From NCBI GenBank assembly GCA_947498065.1, contig CANMIS010000002.1, forward strand, positions 434,001-498,000: DNA of 64,000 bases. The letters run 5' to 3'. This DNA comes from an uncultured Erythrobacter sp. (GTDB lineage Bacteria; Pseudomonadota; Alphaproteobacteria; Sphingomonadales; Sphingomonadaceae). The notes under the pieces are model-generated. The model had not been told where the DNA came from and made no database searches. It was given only the letters and a program-made list of their open reading frames with translations. Both the position numbers and the translations under genes were made by a program. Below, in pieces: positions 42,117 to 50,249 of the stretch. Numbering within the stretch: position 1 is the stretch's first letter; each line of letters starts with the position of its first letter.

Positions 42117-43457
42117 TTAATGGCTGCCGAAGGCCAGCATATCAGCCTCGGCCGTCATCGCTTTTGGATTGCGATTGAGTGCAAGGTCCTCATATTTCTC
42201 GCTCTCCGCCGCATTGCCCAGCATCGCGTGAGCCTCGGCAAGCGCGGCGTATTGTTCGACCGATTGCCAGCCAGAGGCCTCAACCTGTTCCAAGATGGTC
42301 AGCGCCTCGGCCGCCTCGCCATTGGCGATATGGGCGCGGGCGAGAGCGATCTTCGCGTCACCAAATGGTCGTGCGCGGTCGTTCGCTTTGGCCAGATCCA
42401 GCGCAAGCGCACTATTCCCATCGGTGATCGCCAGATCCAGCCCGTGGTCATAATAGGCCTCGGGCAGAGCCTTCATGCGCTCCTCAAACAGGCTTGCGGC
42501 TTTTGCGCGCCATGTCTTCGCGCTCGCATCCTCGCCTTCAAACTCCAGCACGCTGGCCAGAGCCATCATCACATCGGGGTTCTCATTGTCCTGAAGAATG
42601 GCACGGTACATCTGTTTGGCGCGTTTGCGATTCCCCGTCGCGGCCAGCATTTGCGCCTGATGGGCTTGGGTCAGCCAATAGCCGGGGAACAGCTCATCGG
42701 CGCGGTCGAAATAGGCCGCCGCCTCGTCCCAATTCCCACGTTGCAGTTCCAGAGCGCCGATTTGCAAGTGATAGGCGGCGAGCAGTTCGGGCGTGGTCTG
42801 CCGCCCGCTCAGCGCCCCATTCTTATAGAGCGTAATCGCCGTGTCGAACTCACCCAGATATTTGTGCCAGGTGGCGAGCCGAAACGTCGAATTGGGGCTG
42901 GGGTCGATTGCATAGGCCTGATTGTACTGCGCCAGCGCCGCGTCATAATCGCCGGAATAAAACGCGACATCGCCCGCCTGCGCCAGCATTTCTGCGCGCT
43001 CTGCGGTGCCTTGTTTCACCGCGAACTTTCCATAGGCCTCGATCTGCTCAAGTGCTGCGGGATAGCGGTGCAGGCTGAGGTTTATGGTGCTTGCCGCGAT
43101 AGCTGGCCCGCCGCCCTCCGGCGCGAGATTAAGCCCGGTATCGATCCATTGCCGCGCGGCGTTCATATCCGCGAATGACCCGGTCAATTGCGCTTTGATG
43201 AGATGGCCCAGGGCCAGCCCTTCATAGCCCAGCCATTGCTGCGGCGCGCGGGCGATCCGCTCATTCGCCAAGGTGAGATCGCGCTCCACCTGTTCGAGCG
43301 CCTCGCCGTAATTGGCCGGGCCATAGGCTGGCTGCAAAGAGGCCGACAATAAGGTTTCGGGCGCCTTGGGTGCGGGCCGAAGCAGGAACGCGAGCCCCGC
43401 AAATAGGCCGGTTATCAGCAGCAAAAGCACGGGCAGTTTCAAGAATTGCGAACGCAT
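42117..43457 (-). CDS. TPR-repeat protein with N-terminal membrane anchor
   Basis: A 446-aa protein. One hydrophobic helix (LLLLITGLFAGLAFLL) near the N-terminus anchors it, and the rest is periplasmic tetratricopeptide repeats, for example AEMLAQAGDVAFYSGDYDAAL and YHLQIGALELQRGNWDEAAAYFDRADELFPG. TPRs mediate protein-protein contacts. It follows the two DUF4331-like genes, but a strong terminator lies in the 99-nt gap, so it may have lower or separate expression. Similar TPR proteins accompany DUF4331 genes in other sphingomonads, as far as I recall, so a joint role is likely. Confidence 0.82.
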   Translation of the reverse strand: MRSQFLKLPVLLLLITGLFAGLAFLLRPAPKAPETLLSASLQPAYGPANYGEALEQVERDLTLANERIARAPQQWLGYEGLALGHLIKAQLTGSFADMNAARQWIDTGLNLAPEGGGPAIAASTINLSLHRYPAALEQIEAYGKFAVKQGTAERAEMLAQAGDVAFYSGDYDAALAQYNQAYAIDPSPNSTFRLATWHKYLGEFDTAITLYKNGALSGRQTTPELLAAYHLQIGALELQRGNWDEAAAYFDRADELFPGYWLTQAHQAQMLAATGNRKRAKQMYRAILQDNENPDVMMALASVLEFEGEDASAKTWRAKAASLFEERMKALPEAYYDHGLDLAITDGNSALALDLAKANDRARPFGDAKIALARAHIANGEAAEALTILEQVEASGWQSVEQYAALAEAHAMLGNAAESEKYEDLALNRNPKAMTAEADMLAFGSH

Positions 43458-43482
43458 GTGCGGCCCCTTTCATCAAAGCCAA

Positions 43483-43536
43483 TCAAAAAAAGAAGGGGCA
43501 GAATGATAGGCATAGGTGGACGCCTCATTCTGCCCC
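43483..43536 (-). terminator. Rho-independent terminator after the DUF4331-like pair
   Basis: A perfect 12-bp stem, TCATTCTGCCCC (43525-43536) pairing with GGGGCAGAATGA (43495-43506), with an 18-nt loop. On the minus strand it is followed by TTCTTTTTTT. It sits between the second DUF4331-like gene and the TPR gene, so only read-through or another promoter would express the latter. Confidence 0.88.
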
Positions 43537-43556
43537 AACCGATCATCACTGAGCGA

Positions 43557-44261
43557 TCAGGAAGACGGAGCGGCGCAAGGCGTAAGGCCAAGGCCGGTCA
43601 GATCGTCTGCCAGAGCTTCAGTGAGGCCGGTTAACTGCGCCGACAATTCAGGGACGAAATCGCCGTTCGCATCATCGACCGGGCTTGCGTCATTATAGGC
43701 GTCTTTAAGGTCCGTTCCGATCAGGGCGGTGGCGACCGCTGGCATGCCCATGCGGTCCACCCTCACGAAATCAGTTATCGGCGAATTGTCGAAGGTGAAG
43801 TTCGTCCCGCCCCCGGCAGTGATCGGCGGGCTGCCCTGCGGACCGGCGAGATAGGGGAATCCCGCTGCGAAGGGCAGGTCGTTGGCCGGCGGGTTCACCG
43901 GCACCTGCGCCAAAGTGGCTGGTCCATTCACGGCCAGATCGAGGAAGATCACCGCCAAGGTCACATCGATCACCGGGTCTTCGAGACGGCGGCCATTGGG
44001 AAAGCCGGACGGTGCATCAAGGTTGATCGTCAGCGTGTCTGGCACAACCGCCTGCGCCACGGTCACGCCGGTTCCGGGCACCATTTGGTTGAGGCAGGGC
44101 CCCACATCAAAGGCGACCGGATCAGGCGTCGGCGAGGGCATGGGCGGCGGCATCATGACCGGCGGCGGTGCATCTGCTTCATCGTTTCCGCAGCCGGCGA
44201 GCGCCAATGCGGCGGCGGCCAATGAGATTTTCGAAGCGGCGTTTAAAGCTGATTTGATCAT
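43557..44261 (-). CDS. DUF4331-like lipoprotein
   Basis: A 234-aa lipoprotein: lipobox LALAGC near residue 24, then a proline-rich spacer (APPPVMMPPPMPSPTPDP). The globular part includes RRLEDPVIDVTLAVIFLDL and FPYLAGPQGSPP, which resemble the C-terminal half of DUF4331 proteins. Function unknown. Its ATG shares one base with the TAA of the preceding gene (TAATG), so the two are translationally coupled. Together they look like one DUF4331 protein split into two secreted halves. Confidence 0.72.
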   Translation of the reverse strand: MIKSALNAASKISLAAAALALAGCGNDEADAPPPVMMPPPMPSPTPDPVAFDVGPCLNQMVPGTGVTVAQAVVPDTLTINLDAPSGFPNGRRLEDPVIDVTLAVIFLDLAVNGPATLAQVPVNPPANDLPFAAGFPYLAGPQGSPPITAGGGTNFTFDNSPITDFVRVDRMGMPAVATALIGTDLKDAYNDASPVDDANGDFVPELSAQLTGLTEALADDLTGLGLTPCAAPSS

Positions 44262-44932
44262 TACAATTGCCCTCCCAGACGATTGGTGGCGGACCAGACA
44301 TCGATCAGGTTGGTGCCATTAGCGATCCGGTCACGCGGGATTTCGATGACGACCGCTGTCAGGTTCTGACCGGCGAAGAAATCGCGGTCGCTTTGGAAGC
44401 TGAGCGTTCCGGTGCTTAAGGTGTCGCGAAAGCCTTGGAGGTCGAAGAAGAAGGGATCGTCGAATAACCCTGCGCGCACGCGCACGCCGTCTTGCACAAT
44501 GTCGGTTTCAACCGCGCCGATCAGATCACCGGTGACGCCGGGCAGGCCGCGCACGCGCACTCCAAAGGCGGCATCACTGGCAGAGGCTCCCCCGCCAAAC
44601 TGAATCTCAATCGGAATATTGGTGATGGTTCGGGGCGCGGCGTTGGAGACATTGATCTGATACCGCACCGCCGGGTCATAGACGGCGGGTTGGTCGGTCG
44701 CTTGCGGCCCGGCAAAGGTCATGATGAAGACCACGTTTTGGTCATCATGAAAGGCAAAGACATCGGCAATATCAGCCGGAGCATCAGGCGTTGCGTCGGC
44801 AGAGGGGCTGGTTCTGGCCGGCGGGTCCAGGTGATCCGCCGCCTCGCCGCCTTGCTCGGCCAGCTGATAGGCTGCGGGCAGGGCCAGTAGCGCGGCCCCC
44901 GCTGCTAGATATTTTACGCTCGGCAATCTCAT
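44261..44932 (-). CDS. DUF4331-like exported protein
   Basis: A 223-aa protein starting at 44932 with GGAGGG 7 nt upstream. After an N-terminal export signal it shows DHLDPPARTSP, ADIADVFAFHDDQNVVFIMTF and FFAGQNLTAVVIEIPRD. These are typical of the N-terminal half of DUF4331 (the 'DH.D.P....D..D.YAF' pattern). Function unknown. It stands directly behind a sequence matching the promoter of the ECF sigma gene, making it a probable target of that sigma factor. Confidence 0.78.
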   Translation of the reverse strand: MRLPSVKYLAAGAALLALPAAYQLAEQGGEAADHLDPPARTSPSADATPDAPADIADVFAFHDDQNVVFIMTFAGPQATDQPAVYDPAVRYQINVSNAAPRTITNIPIEIQFGGGASASDAAFGVRVRGLPGVTGDLIGAVETDIVQDGVRVRAGLFDDPFFFDLQGFRDTLSTGTLSFQSDRDFFAGQNLTAVVIEIPRDRIANGTNLIDVWSATNRLGGQL

Positions 44933-45040
44933 ATGATTTCCCTCCAATCGCACCGGCCATGGGGCGGCCAGCATGTGAGAGGATCGGGTTTCAGCCATTG
45001 CCCTGCGCGCAGGCGGCCGAAATCCAACTCTCGCACCGCC

Positions 45041-45068
45041 TACGAGGGGTTTTCGAGAAAGGTTGCCT
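45041..45068 (-). promoter_or_regulatory. Predicted ECF-sigma promoter of the DUF4331-like pair
   Basis: On the minus strand AGGCAACC (45068-45061) is followed after 16 nt by CGTA (45044-45041). The same two boxes with the same spacing precede the ECF sigma gene itself. It lies about 110 nt before the first DUF4331 ATG. Confidence 0.72.
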
Positions 45069-45130
45069 TTGGGCCGCAAAATTTTTGAGCGAAGGTTGGG
45101 TGCGTGCTTGTCTGCAATCGGCGCGCAGGG

Positions 45131-45919
45131 TTAAATCGTCAGCAGAGTTCCCACTGCGATAATCGGCGGAGTTGGCGCCTGATGCGGCGCATTGGCCGGA
45201 TCTTCCATGGTCACAGCAATCGTCGCGCCGTCGATCAGGAATGGGGCCAGCGCCTCGCTAAGCGCTAGGTTCGCGCTGCCTTCGCCTCGCGCTGTGCCCA
45301 GCGACCGGGGCGTGCCATCCGCAGGTATCACCCATAGCTCCGGCGCGAGCGTTTCATCTTCCAGGCCGATGGCGCGCACTTCCAGCGTGTCTGCGCCCTC
45401 GCGCCAATTGATCAGCACAAACTGGCCCTCTTCCGGTCCAGTCAGCTGCGCGACGAATTGCCGCGTTGCAATGCCATCATCGCCGCCTTGCGCGATGATC
45501 TCGCGGGGCTCGTTGCCAGTTTGGCCAAACATATCGAACGCCAGATATCCGGCCAGCAGAGTGGCCACAAATGACGCCGCGAGCGCCAAGCGCCGCCAAG
45601 TGCTGATCTGATTGTCATTGGCAGGCTGGCTGCTGTCCACTGTATCTGAGGCGAAGTGAGGCGTATCGCCCATGCCCCCATCAAGCCGATCAATCGCATC
45701 ATTGACCCGCTGCTTGAGACGGGCCGGAGGTGTCTCACCGGGAACAGCCGAGGCCAGAACGCCAAAGCGGCGGCTCCACACCTGCACCAATGCGGCGAAG
45801 TCGGGATCGGACAATTGCAGCCGCTTTGCCTGCGCCAGCTCGTCGCCCTCCAGCAGGCCAAAGGCCAACTCTATGGCGAGCACTTGGCGATCTTCTGGCA
45901 TGTTTGGAGTATCAGTCAT
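45131..45919 (-). CDS. Anti-sigma-K (RskA)-family membrane anti-sigma factor
   Basis: A 262-aa protein. The N-terminal cytoplasmic domain (residues 1-75, AIELAFGLLEGDELAQAKRL) is the sigma-binding part typical of RskA-like proteins. A single membrane helix lies near residues 108-128 (LALAASFVATLLAGYLAFDMF). The periplasmic C-terminal domain contains APELWVIPADGTPRSLG, a hallmark of the RskA C-domain. It holds the ECF sigma factor inactive until a periplasmic signal triggers its loss. Its start overlaps the end of the sigma gene by 8 nt. Confidence 0.9.
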   Translation of the reverse strand: MTDTPNMPEDRQVLAIELAFGLLEGDELAQAKRLQLSDPDFAALVQVWSRRFGVLASAVPGETPPARLKQRVNDAIDRLDGGMGDTPHFASDTVDSSQPANDNQISTWRRLALAASFVATLLAGYLAFDMFGQTGNEPREIIAQGGDDGIATRQFVAQLTGPEEGQFVLINWREGADTLEVRAIGLEDETLAPELWVIPADGTPRSLGTARGEGSANLALSEALAPFLIDGATIAVTMEDPANAPHQAPTPPIIAVGTLLTI

Positions 45920-46478
45920 TTTCCAAACACTTTCTGAGATTGATCAGGCCCCGGCGTACCCGGCTTTTGACGGTGTTGAGCGGCGCGCCAATGCGCAGCG
46001 CCAATTGCTGATAAGTGCTTCCGCTGAAAAATGCCCCAAGGATAAGCGATTTCTGATCCATGCCCAATTTCTGGATGCAGTGGATGATGCGCTCATTCTG
46101 CTGCGCAGTGTCCATCACCTCATCTGCCAGAGCCGCTGGATCGGCTGCATGTTCCAGCGCCTGATCGCTCGCGGTTTCGCCTTTCCTTTGCTTGCGGTAC
46201 CAATCAATCGCCGCATTGCGCGCGATTGTGCCCATCCAGGCCAGCGGACTGCCAAGCTCAGCTGAAAACTGATCGGCGCGCTGCCAAATTTTCACAAAGC
46301 TCTCTTGCGTGACATCCTCGGCGGCTTCGGAATTGCCACAAATGCGCATGCAAATGCCAAACAACTTGCGCGAACTGGCATCGTACAGCGCATTAAACGC
46401 CGCGCGATCACCGCCCGCCACCTTGTGCAAGAGCTCCTCAATCTCTTGATGGGGCAGCTGGTCTGGCTGGTCGTTCAC
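45912..46478 (-). CDS. ECF-family RNA polymerase sigma factor (SigK-like)
   Basis: A 188-aa sigma factor with only regions 2 and 4. Region 2: AFNALYDASSRKLFGICMRI and AEDVTQESFVKIWQRADQF, then WMGTIARNAAIDWYRKQ. Region 4: LILGAFFSGSTYQQLALRIGAPLNTVKSRVRRGL. The partner anti-sigma is RskA-like, placing it in the SigK-type ECF group. The start is GTG at 46478. A promoter of the same type as upstream of the DUF4331 genes lies about 43 nt before the start, so it probably drives its own transcription. Confidence 0.92.
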   Translation of the reverse strand: MNDQPDQLPHQEIEELLHKVAGGDRAAFNALYDASSRKLFGICMRICGNSEAAEDVTQESFVKIWQRADQFSAELGSPLAWMGTIARNAAIDWYRKQRKGETASDQALEHAADPAALADEVMDTAQQNERIIHCIQKLGMDQKSLILGAFFSGSTYQQLALRIGAPLNTVKSRVRRGLINLRKCLEND

Positions 46479-46520
46479 AAAGGCCCTCGCATATGTCCTA
46501 CACTATAGAATTAGCGCGGG

Positions 46521-46548
46521 TACGCTAGGGGCGAGGAAAAGGTTGCCT
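46521..46548 (-). promoter_or_regulatory. Predicted autoregulatory ECF promoter upstream of the sigma gene
   Basis: On the minus strand AGGCAACC (46548-46541), then 16 nt, then CGTA (46524-46521). It is identical in both boxes and spacing to the element at 45041-45068. Confidence 0.72.
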
Positions 46549-46659
46549 GTGCGATGGTGGGTTTCGAGATTTTGCGTATTGAGAGGGGGTGCGCATAAAG
46601 GCGCTTAGCGGCGTATTCGCCGGGCGATTGATGGCCTTAGTTTGGAAATCAGGACTGTT

Positions 46660-46746
46660 TGGTGCGGTCGAGAAGACTCGAACTTCCACGGGCGTTAGCC
46701 CACAACGACCTCAACGTTGCGCGTCTACCAGTTCCGCCACGACCGC
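46660..46746 (-). tRNA. tRNA-Leu (anticodon GAG)
   Basis: An 87-nt class II tRNA on the reverse strand with encoded CCA. The acceptor stem is GCGGTCG/CGACCGC, the anticodon stem CAACG/CGTTG around TTGAGGT, a long variable arm is present, and the T-arm contains TTCGAGT. The anticodon GAG (plus-strand 46710-46712) reads leucine codons CUC and CUU. Confidence 0.97.
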
Positions 46747-46864
46747 ACACAGTCAGTAGGGGTAGGCAGCGCCTCGCCCCTCGGTAGGAGCGCGCCCCTA
46801 GCAAGGGGTATCGGCCACGGCAAGCACTTTGCTGTGTCGCGGCAAAATTGCATCGAAAATGCGC

Positions 46865-47866
46865 TTAGTTTGGCGCCCAGCCGATTTCTGCAAAGCGGGC
46901 GGTGGCGGGCACATCGGTGATCGCCTCGGTCACTGTCATGGTCTCGCCCGGGGCCAGCTGTGACTGCGGAGGGGCGACATTCCAATCGAACACGATCCGC
47001 TCTCGCTCATCACGCAGGACGATGCGCAGTGAAGGCACGTCAATCGTTTCGCGCCCAGTGTTGGTGATGGTGCCGCGCGCGCGGAAAATCTCCGTGCCGC
47101 TGGGCAGGGTCTCGGTGCGCTGCTCGGCTGCGGGGAAATCCAGTTCGAGGTCGGATTGGCCAATCCCGAACACGGGCCGGTTGAACGGCGCCCAATCCGG
47201 CATGCCGTAATAGTTTACCGCTGCGATGGTGCCAGCGGCTAGCAGTGCGAAAATAGCCGCGGCTGCCGTCCACATTTTGAGCGGGTTGCGCCGCGCGGTG
47301 AAAGGCGGGCGGTAATCAAACCGCGAGCCTTCGTCGCTGTCATATTCTTCCGCCTCAGCGGTCTCATCGGCAACCTCGCTGTCATAGCTGCTCTCGCTGT
47401 AAGAAGCGGCTGGACCGATATCAGCATTGGCGCTTTCTTCAGCGAAGTCTTCGGCGGGCTCGCTGGCCGGTGCCTGATCTTCAGTCTCGGGCTGTTGGCT
47501 GAGCGGTGTGCGGTCTTGATGAATGGCCGAAGCGGCTGAGGCTGCTGCTGCGCTGACAGCGTCTGTTGCAGCAGCGGGCCGGTCGCTGGTGCGCCAATGA
47601 TTGATCGACGGCTCGCTGGGCGCTTCTTCCGCATCTGCCTCAGGTTCTGGAGCAGGCGGTGGTGGGGCCGGGGGCGGCGAAGGAGGCGGTGCCGGCTCGG
47701 CAACCGGCTCTGGCGCGGCGACTTCATTCTGGGGCGGCAAATCGAACACTGCCTCTTGAAACCAGCTGTGCTTGCACTTCGCGCAGCGCACGGTCCGCCC
47801 GTCATCGCCAATGGCGTTGTCCGGGACAACATAGCGTGTGTTGCAGGCGGGGCAGGCTATAATCAT
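46865..47866 (-). CDS. MJ0042-type zinc-ribbon membrane protein
   Basis: A 333-aa protein. The N-terminus MIIACPACNTRYVVPD plus VRCAKCKHSWF is the zinc-ribbon (CxxC...CxxC) domain common in alphaproteobacteria. A long proline/glutamate/alanine-rich disordered section follows. One membrane helix lies near residues 205-225, and the C-terminal DUF3426-like domain (IFRARGTITNTGRETIDVP, RIVFDWNVAPP) is probably periplasmic. Function unknown. It is divergent from ftsE, as in many sphingomonads, so the two may share a control region. Confidence 0.87.
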   Translation of the reverse strand: MIIACPACNTRYVVPDNAIGDDGRTVRCAKCKHSWFQEAVFDLPPQNEVAAPEPVAEPAPPPSPPPAPPPPAPEPEADAEEAPSEPSINHWRTSDRPAAATDAVSAAAASAASAIHQDRTPLSQQPETEDQAPASEPAEDFAEESANADIGPAASYSESSYDSEVADETAEAEEYDSDEGSRFDYRPPFTARRNPLKMWTAAAAIFALLAAGTIAAVNYYGMPDWAPFNRPVFGIGQSDLELDFPAAEQRTETLPSGTEIFRARGTITNTGRETIDVPSLRIVLRDERERIVFDWNVAPPQSQLAPGETMTVTEAITDVPATARFAEIGWAPN

Positions 47867-48020
47867 GGTTAGTATGGCAATACGCGCCCGTAAGTTGCGC
47901 ACAAGTGCATCGGGGCCTTTGGGCCGCAAATGTTGGCTTTTTTCCACATTGATGCGCTTGTTTCGCGCGCGGAGCACTATGGGCTTTTCCCCTCGGCGGG
48001 CATGGGATAGGGGCATGGCC

Positions 48021-48755
48021 ATGAACGAGCGCGCAGGCGATACGGTGAATTTCGACAATGTCGGGCTGCGCTATGGCACCGAGCCTGAGGTGCTGAGCGA
48101 TCTCAGTTTCACGCTCTTCCCCGGCAGTTTCTACTTCCTCACTGGGGCCAGCGGGGCCGGAAAGACGAGCCTGCTAAAACTGCTCTATCTGGCTCAGCGT
48201 CCCTCACGCGGCGGCATTCGCATGTTCGGCAAGGACATGATCACCCTGCCTCGGGAGCAATTGCCGACCTATCGCAGGCGTCTGGGCGTGGTGTTTCAGG
48301 ACTTTCGTCTGGTGAAGCACCTGACCGCCTTCGATAATGTTGCATTGCCGCTGAGGCTGGCCGGTGTGCCGGAAAGCGAGCTGCAAAAGCCAGTCGATGA
48401 TATGCTCGATTGGGTTGGGCTGTCACACCGCGTGAAGGCTCGCCCGGCGACAATGTCTGGCGGAGAGCAGCAACGCGTCGCGATTGCGCGCGCGGTGATC
48501 GGGCGGCCCGACATGCTGATCGCTGATGAGCCGACCGGCAACGTTGATCCGGAAATGGCGCTCAAATTGCTGCGACTGTTTGAGGCGTTGAACCGGCTCG
48601 GCACCACAGTCGTCGTCGCCACCCACGATGTGCACTTGCTCAAAAAAGTACCAGAATCGCTCATCATGCGGCTCAACAAAGGTCGCCTCACCGATCCAAC
48701 AGGCGCGCTAAAATTCCCGCCGCGTAGCACCGGACCGATGGGGGCTGGGCAATGA
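48021..48755 (+). CDS. ftsE: Cell-division ATP-binding protein FtsE
   Basis: A 244-aa ABC ATPase that, with FtsX, activates periplasmic peptidoglycan hydrolases at the septum. Walker A is GASGAGKTS, the Q-loop lies in VVFQDFRLV, the ABC signature is MSGGEQQRVAIARA, Walker B is LIADEPTGNVD, and the switch His is in VATHD. The ATG at 48021 has AGGGG at a 7-nt distance; the ATG at 48015 is too close. Its stop overlaps ftsX by 4 nt. Confidence 0.94.
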   Translation: MNERAGDTVNFDNVGLRYGTEPEVLSDLSFTLFPGSFYFLTGASGAGKTSLLKLLYLAQRPSRGGIRMFGKDMITLPREQLPTYRRRLGVVFQDFRLVKHLTAFDNVALPLRLAGVPESELQKPVDDMLDWVGLSHRVKARPATMSGGEQQRVAIARAVIGRPDMLIADEPTGNVDPEMALKLLRLFEALNRLGTTVVVATHDVHLLKKVPESLIMRLNKGRLTDPTGALKFPPRSTGPMGAGQ

Positions 48756-49696
48756 GCACACCTCCATTTGCAACAGAACTGGCCGATAGCACGCCAGCAA
48801 AAGCGCCAGGGCCGCTGAAGGGCAGCGCCGCTGCGCTATTGGTGCCGCAGGCGCGGCTGTCTGGCCCGATCCCTTGGGTGATCGCGATCATGATCGCTCT
48901 GGTCGTGATTGCAGCTGCTGGCGGGCTCGCCTTGAACAATCTCACGGGCAATGCGCGGGCTGAATTGTCCGGTGCGGTTACGATCCAGATTACCGAGGCG
49001 AATGAAACGCTGCGGAAACAAAAGGCCGCGACAGCGGCTGAAGTGCTGACCGCTCAAGACATCGTGGCGAGCCTAAGGGTGGTGCCAGAAGAAGAGCTGG
49101 ATGAGATGCTTCGCCCATGGCTGGGCGATGGTGCAGGCAGCCAGGATTTGCCGATCCCGGCGCTGATCGATGTGCAATTGAGCAGCGCCAGCGGACCGGA
49201 GGAAATCGCGCGGTTGCAGGCGGCGCTTGATGCCGATGTGCCGGGCGCCCGAGTGGATGCGCAATCAGAGTGGTTGCAACCGGTCTATTCAGCGTTGTCA
49301 TCGCTGCAATATCTGGCGCTGGCGCTGATCGCTCTGCTAACCTTTGCTTGCGCCGCCGCGGTCTGGCTGGCGGCCCGCAGCGCCTTTTCCAATCACCGGG
49401 AAACGGTCGAAATCATGCACCTGCTGGGCGGGACCGATGCTCAGATCACACGGATATTCCAGCGCTCGGTTGTGCGCGATGCGGCCTTTGGCGGGCTCGT
49501 GGGCCTGGGGCTGGGCGCGGGCGCGGTCTGGCTGCTCGGGCGGCAATTTGCCGCTTTGGATAGCGGGATGGTCGCGGGCGGCGTTTTGGGCATGAGCGAT
49601 TGGATTATCATCGCGCTGATCCCGCTTGCGGGCGTTGCATTGGCCCTCGTCACCGGGCGTTACACGATCCTTATGGCCCTGCGGAGGATGCTGTGA
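48752..49696 (+). CDS. ftsX: Cell-division protein FtsX
   Basis: A 314-aa membrane partner of FtsE. There is an N-terminal cytoplasmic stretch, a first membrane helix near residues 46-70, an extracytoplasmic domain of about 120 residues, then three more helices in the C-terminal half with the FtsX-type EIMHLLGGTDAQITRIFQ segment. It transmits ATPase state to hydrolase activators in the periplasm. Its start overlaps ftsE and its TGA overlaps the next GTG, so four genes (ftsE, ftsX, ydcF-like, plsC) form one operon. Confidence 0.9.
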   Translation: MSTPPFATELADSTPAKAPGPLKGSAAALLVPQARLSGPIPWVIAIMIALVVIAAAGGLALNNLTGNARAELSGAVTIQITEANETLRKQKAATAAEVLTAQDIVASLRVVPEEELDEMLRPWLGDGAGSQDLPIPALIDVQLSSASGPEEIARLQAALDADVPGARVDAQSEWLQPVYSALSSLQYLALALIALLTFACAAAVWLAARSAFSNHRETVEIMHLLGGTDAQITRIFQRSVVRDAAFGGLVGLGLGAGAVWLLGRQFAALDSGMVAGGVLGMSDWIIIALIPLAGVALALVTGRYTILMALRRML

Positions 49697-50238
49697 TCAA
49701 ACGCATCCTCTCCGCGATCTTCCTGTTTTGGGCGATTGGGTTTCTGGCTTTCGCCACAACCCTGCCTCAGCCAACCCCGGTGACCGGTGATGTGGCCACC
49801 ACAACCGATGCGGTGATTGTGCCGACCGGTGGCGCCGGGCGGATCGCGCGCGGGCTGGAAGTGCTCGACAGCGGGGCGGCAGAAAAGATGCTGGTCAGCG
49901 GAGTCGACCGCGAGGTAAAACCGGCAGAATTCGCGGCAGAGTTCACCGTCGATGAAGCGCGCATGGCATGCTGTGTCACCCTTGGTTTTGCCGCCGTTGA
50001 TACGCGCAGCAATGCCTCGGAAACGGCGCAGTGGGTCAAAACCAACGAGATCAAATCTTTGCGGCTGGTCACAACCGATTGGCACATGCGGCGCGCGGCG
50101 GGCGAATTGTCACGCAAGCTCCCTGACGGCGTCGTCGTGGTGCGCGATGCGGTAACCTCCAACCCCAGCCTTTCCAGCCTGTTCCTTGAATATCACAAGC
50201 TGCTGGCGAGCTGGGCGGCGGGCGTGGTCAATCTCTAA
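49693..50238 (+). CDS. YdcF/DUF218-family protein
   Basis: A 181-aa protein with an N-terminal membrane anchor (ILSAIFLFWAIGFLAFA). The DUF218 fold is shown by DAVIVPTGGAGRIARGLEVL, KMLVSGVDREV, the SNASETAQWV segment and LRLVTTDWHMRRA. The family is linked to envelope biogenesis (SanA, ElyC) though its chemistry is unclear. The GTG start at 49693 overlaps the ftsX stop, giving translational coupling. Confidence 0.88.
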   Translation: MIKRILSAIFLFWAIGFLAFATTLPQPTPVTGDVATTTDAVIVPTGGAGRIARGLEVLDSGAAEKMLVSGVDREVKPAEFAAEFTVDEARMACCVTLGFAAVDTRSNASETAQWVKTNEIKSLRLVTTDWHMRRAAGELSRKLPDGVVVVRDAVTSNPSLSSLFLEYHKLLASWAAGVVNL

Positions 50239-50249
50239 AGAGCGTGGCG

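Noticed and set aside
42108..43178. 356-codon open frame antisense to the TPR protein gene
   Set aside because: It is a shadow of the real gene on the other strand; its product is Arg/Gly-rich with no motifs, as expected from GC-rich antisense DNA.
47838..48020. N-terminal extension of FtsE
   Set aside because: The frame is open, but the extension overlaps the divergent zinc-ribbon gene start and lies before a good ribosome site; FtsE homologues start near 48021.
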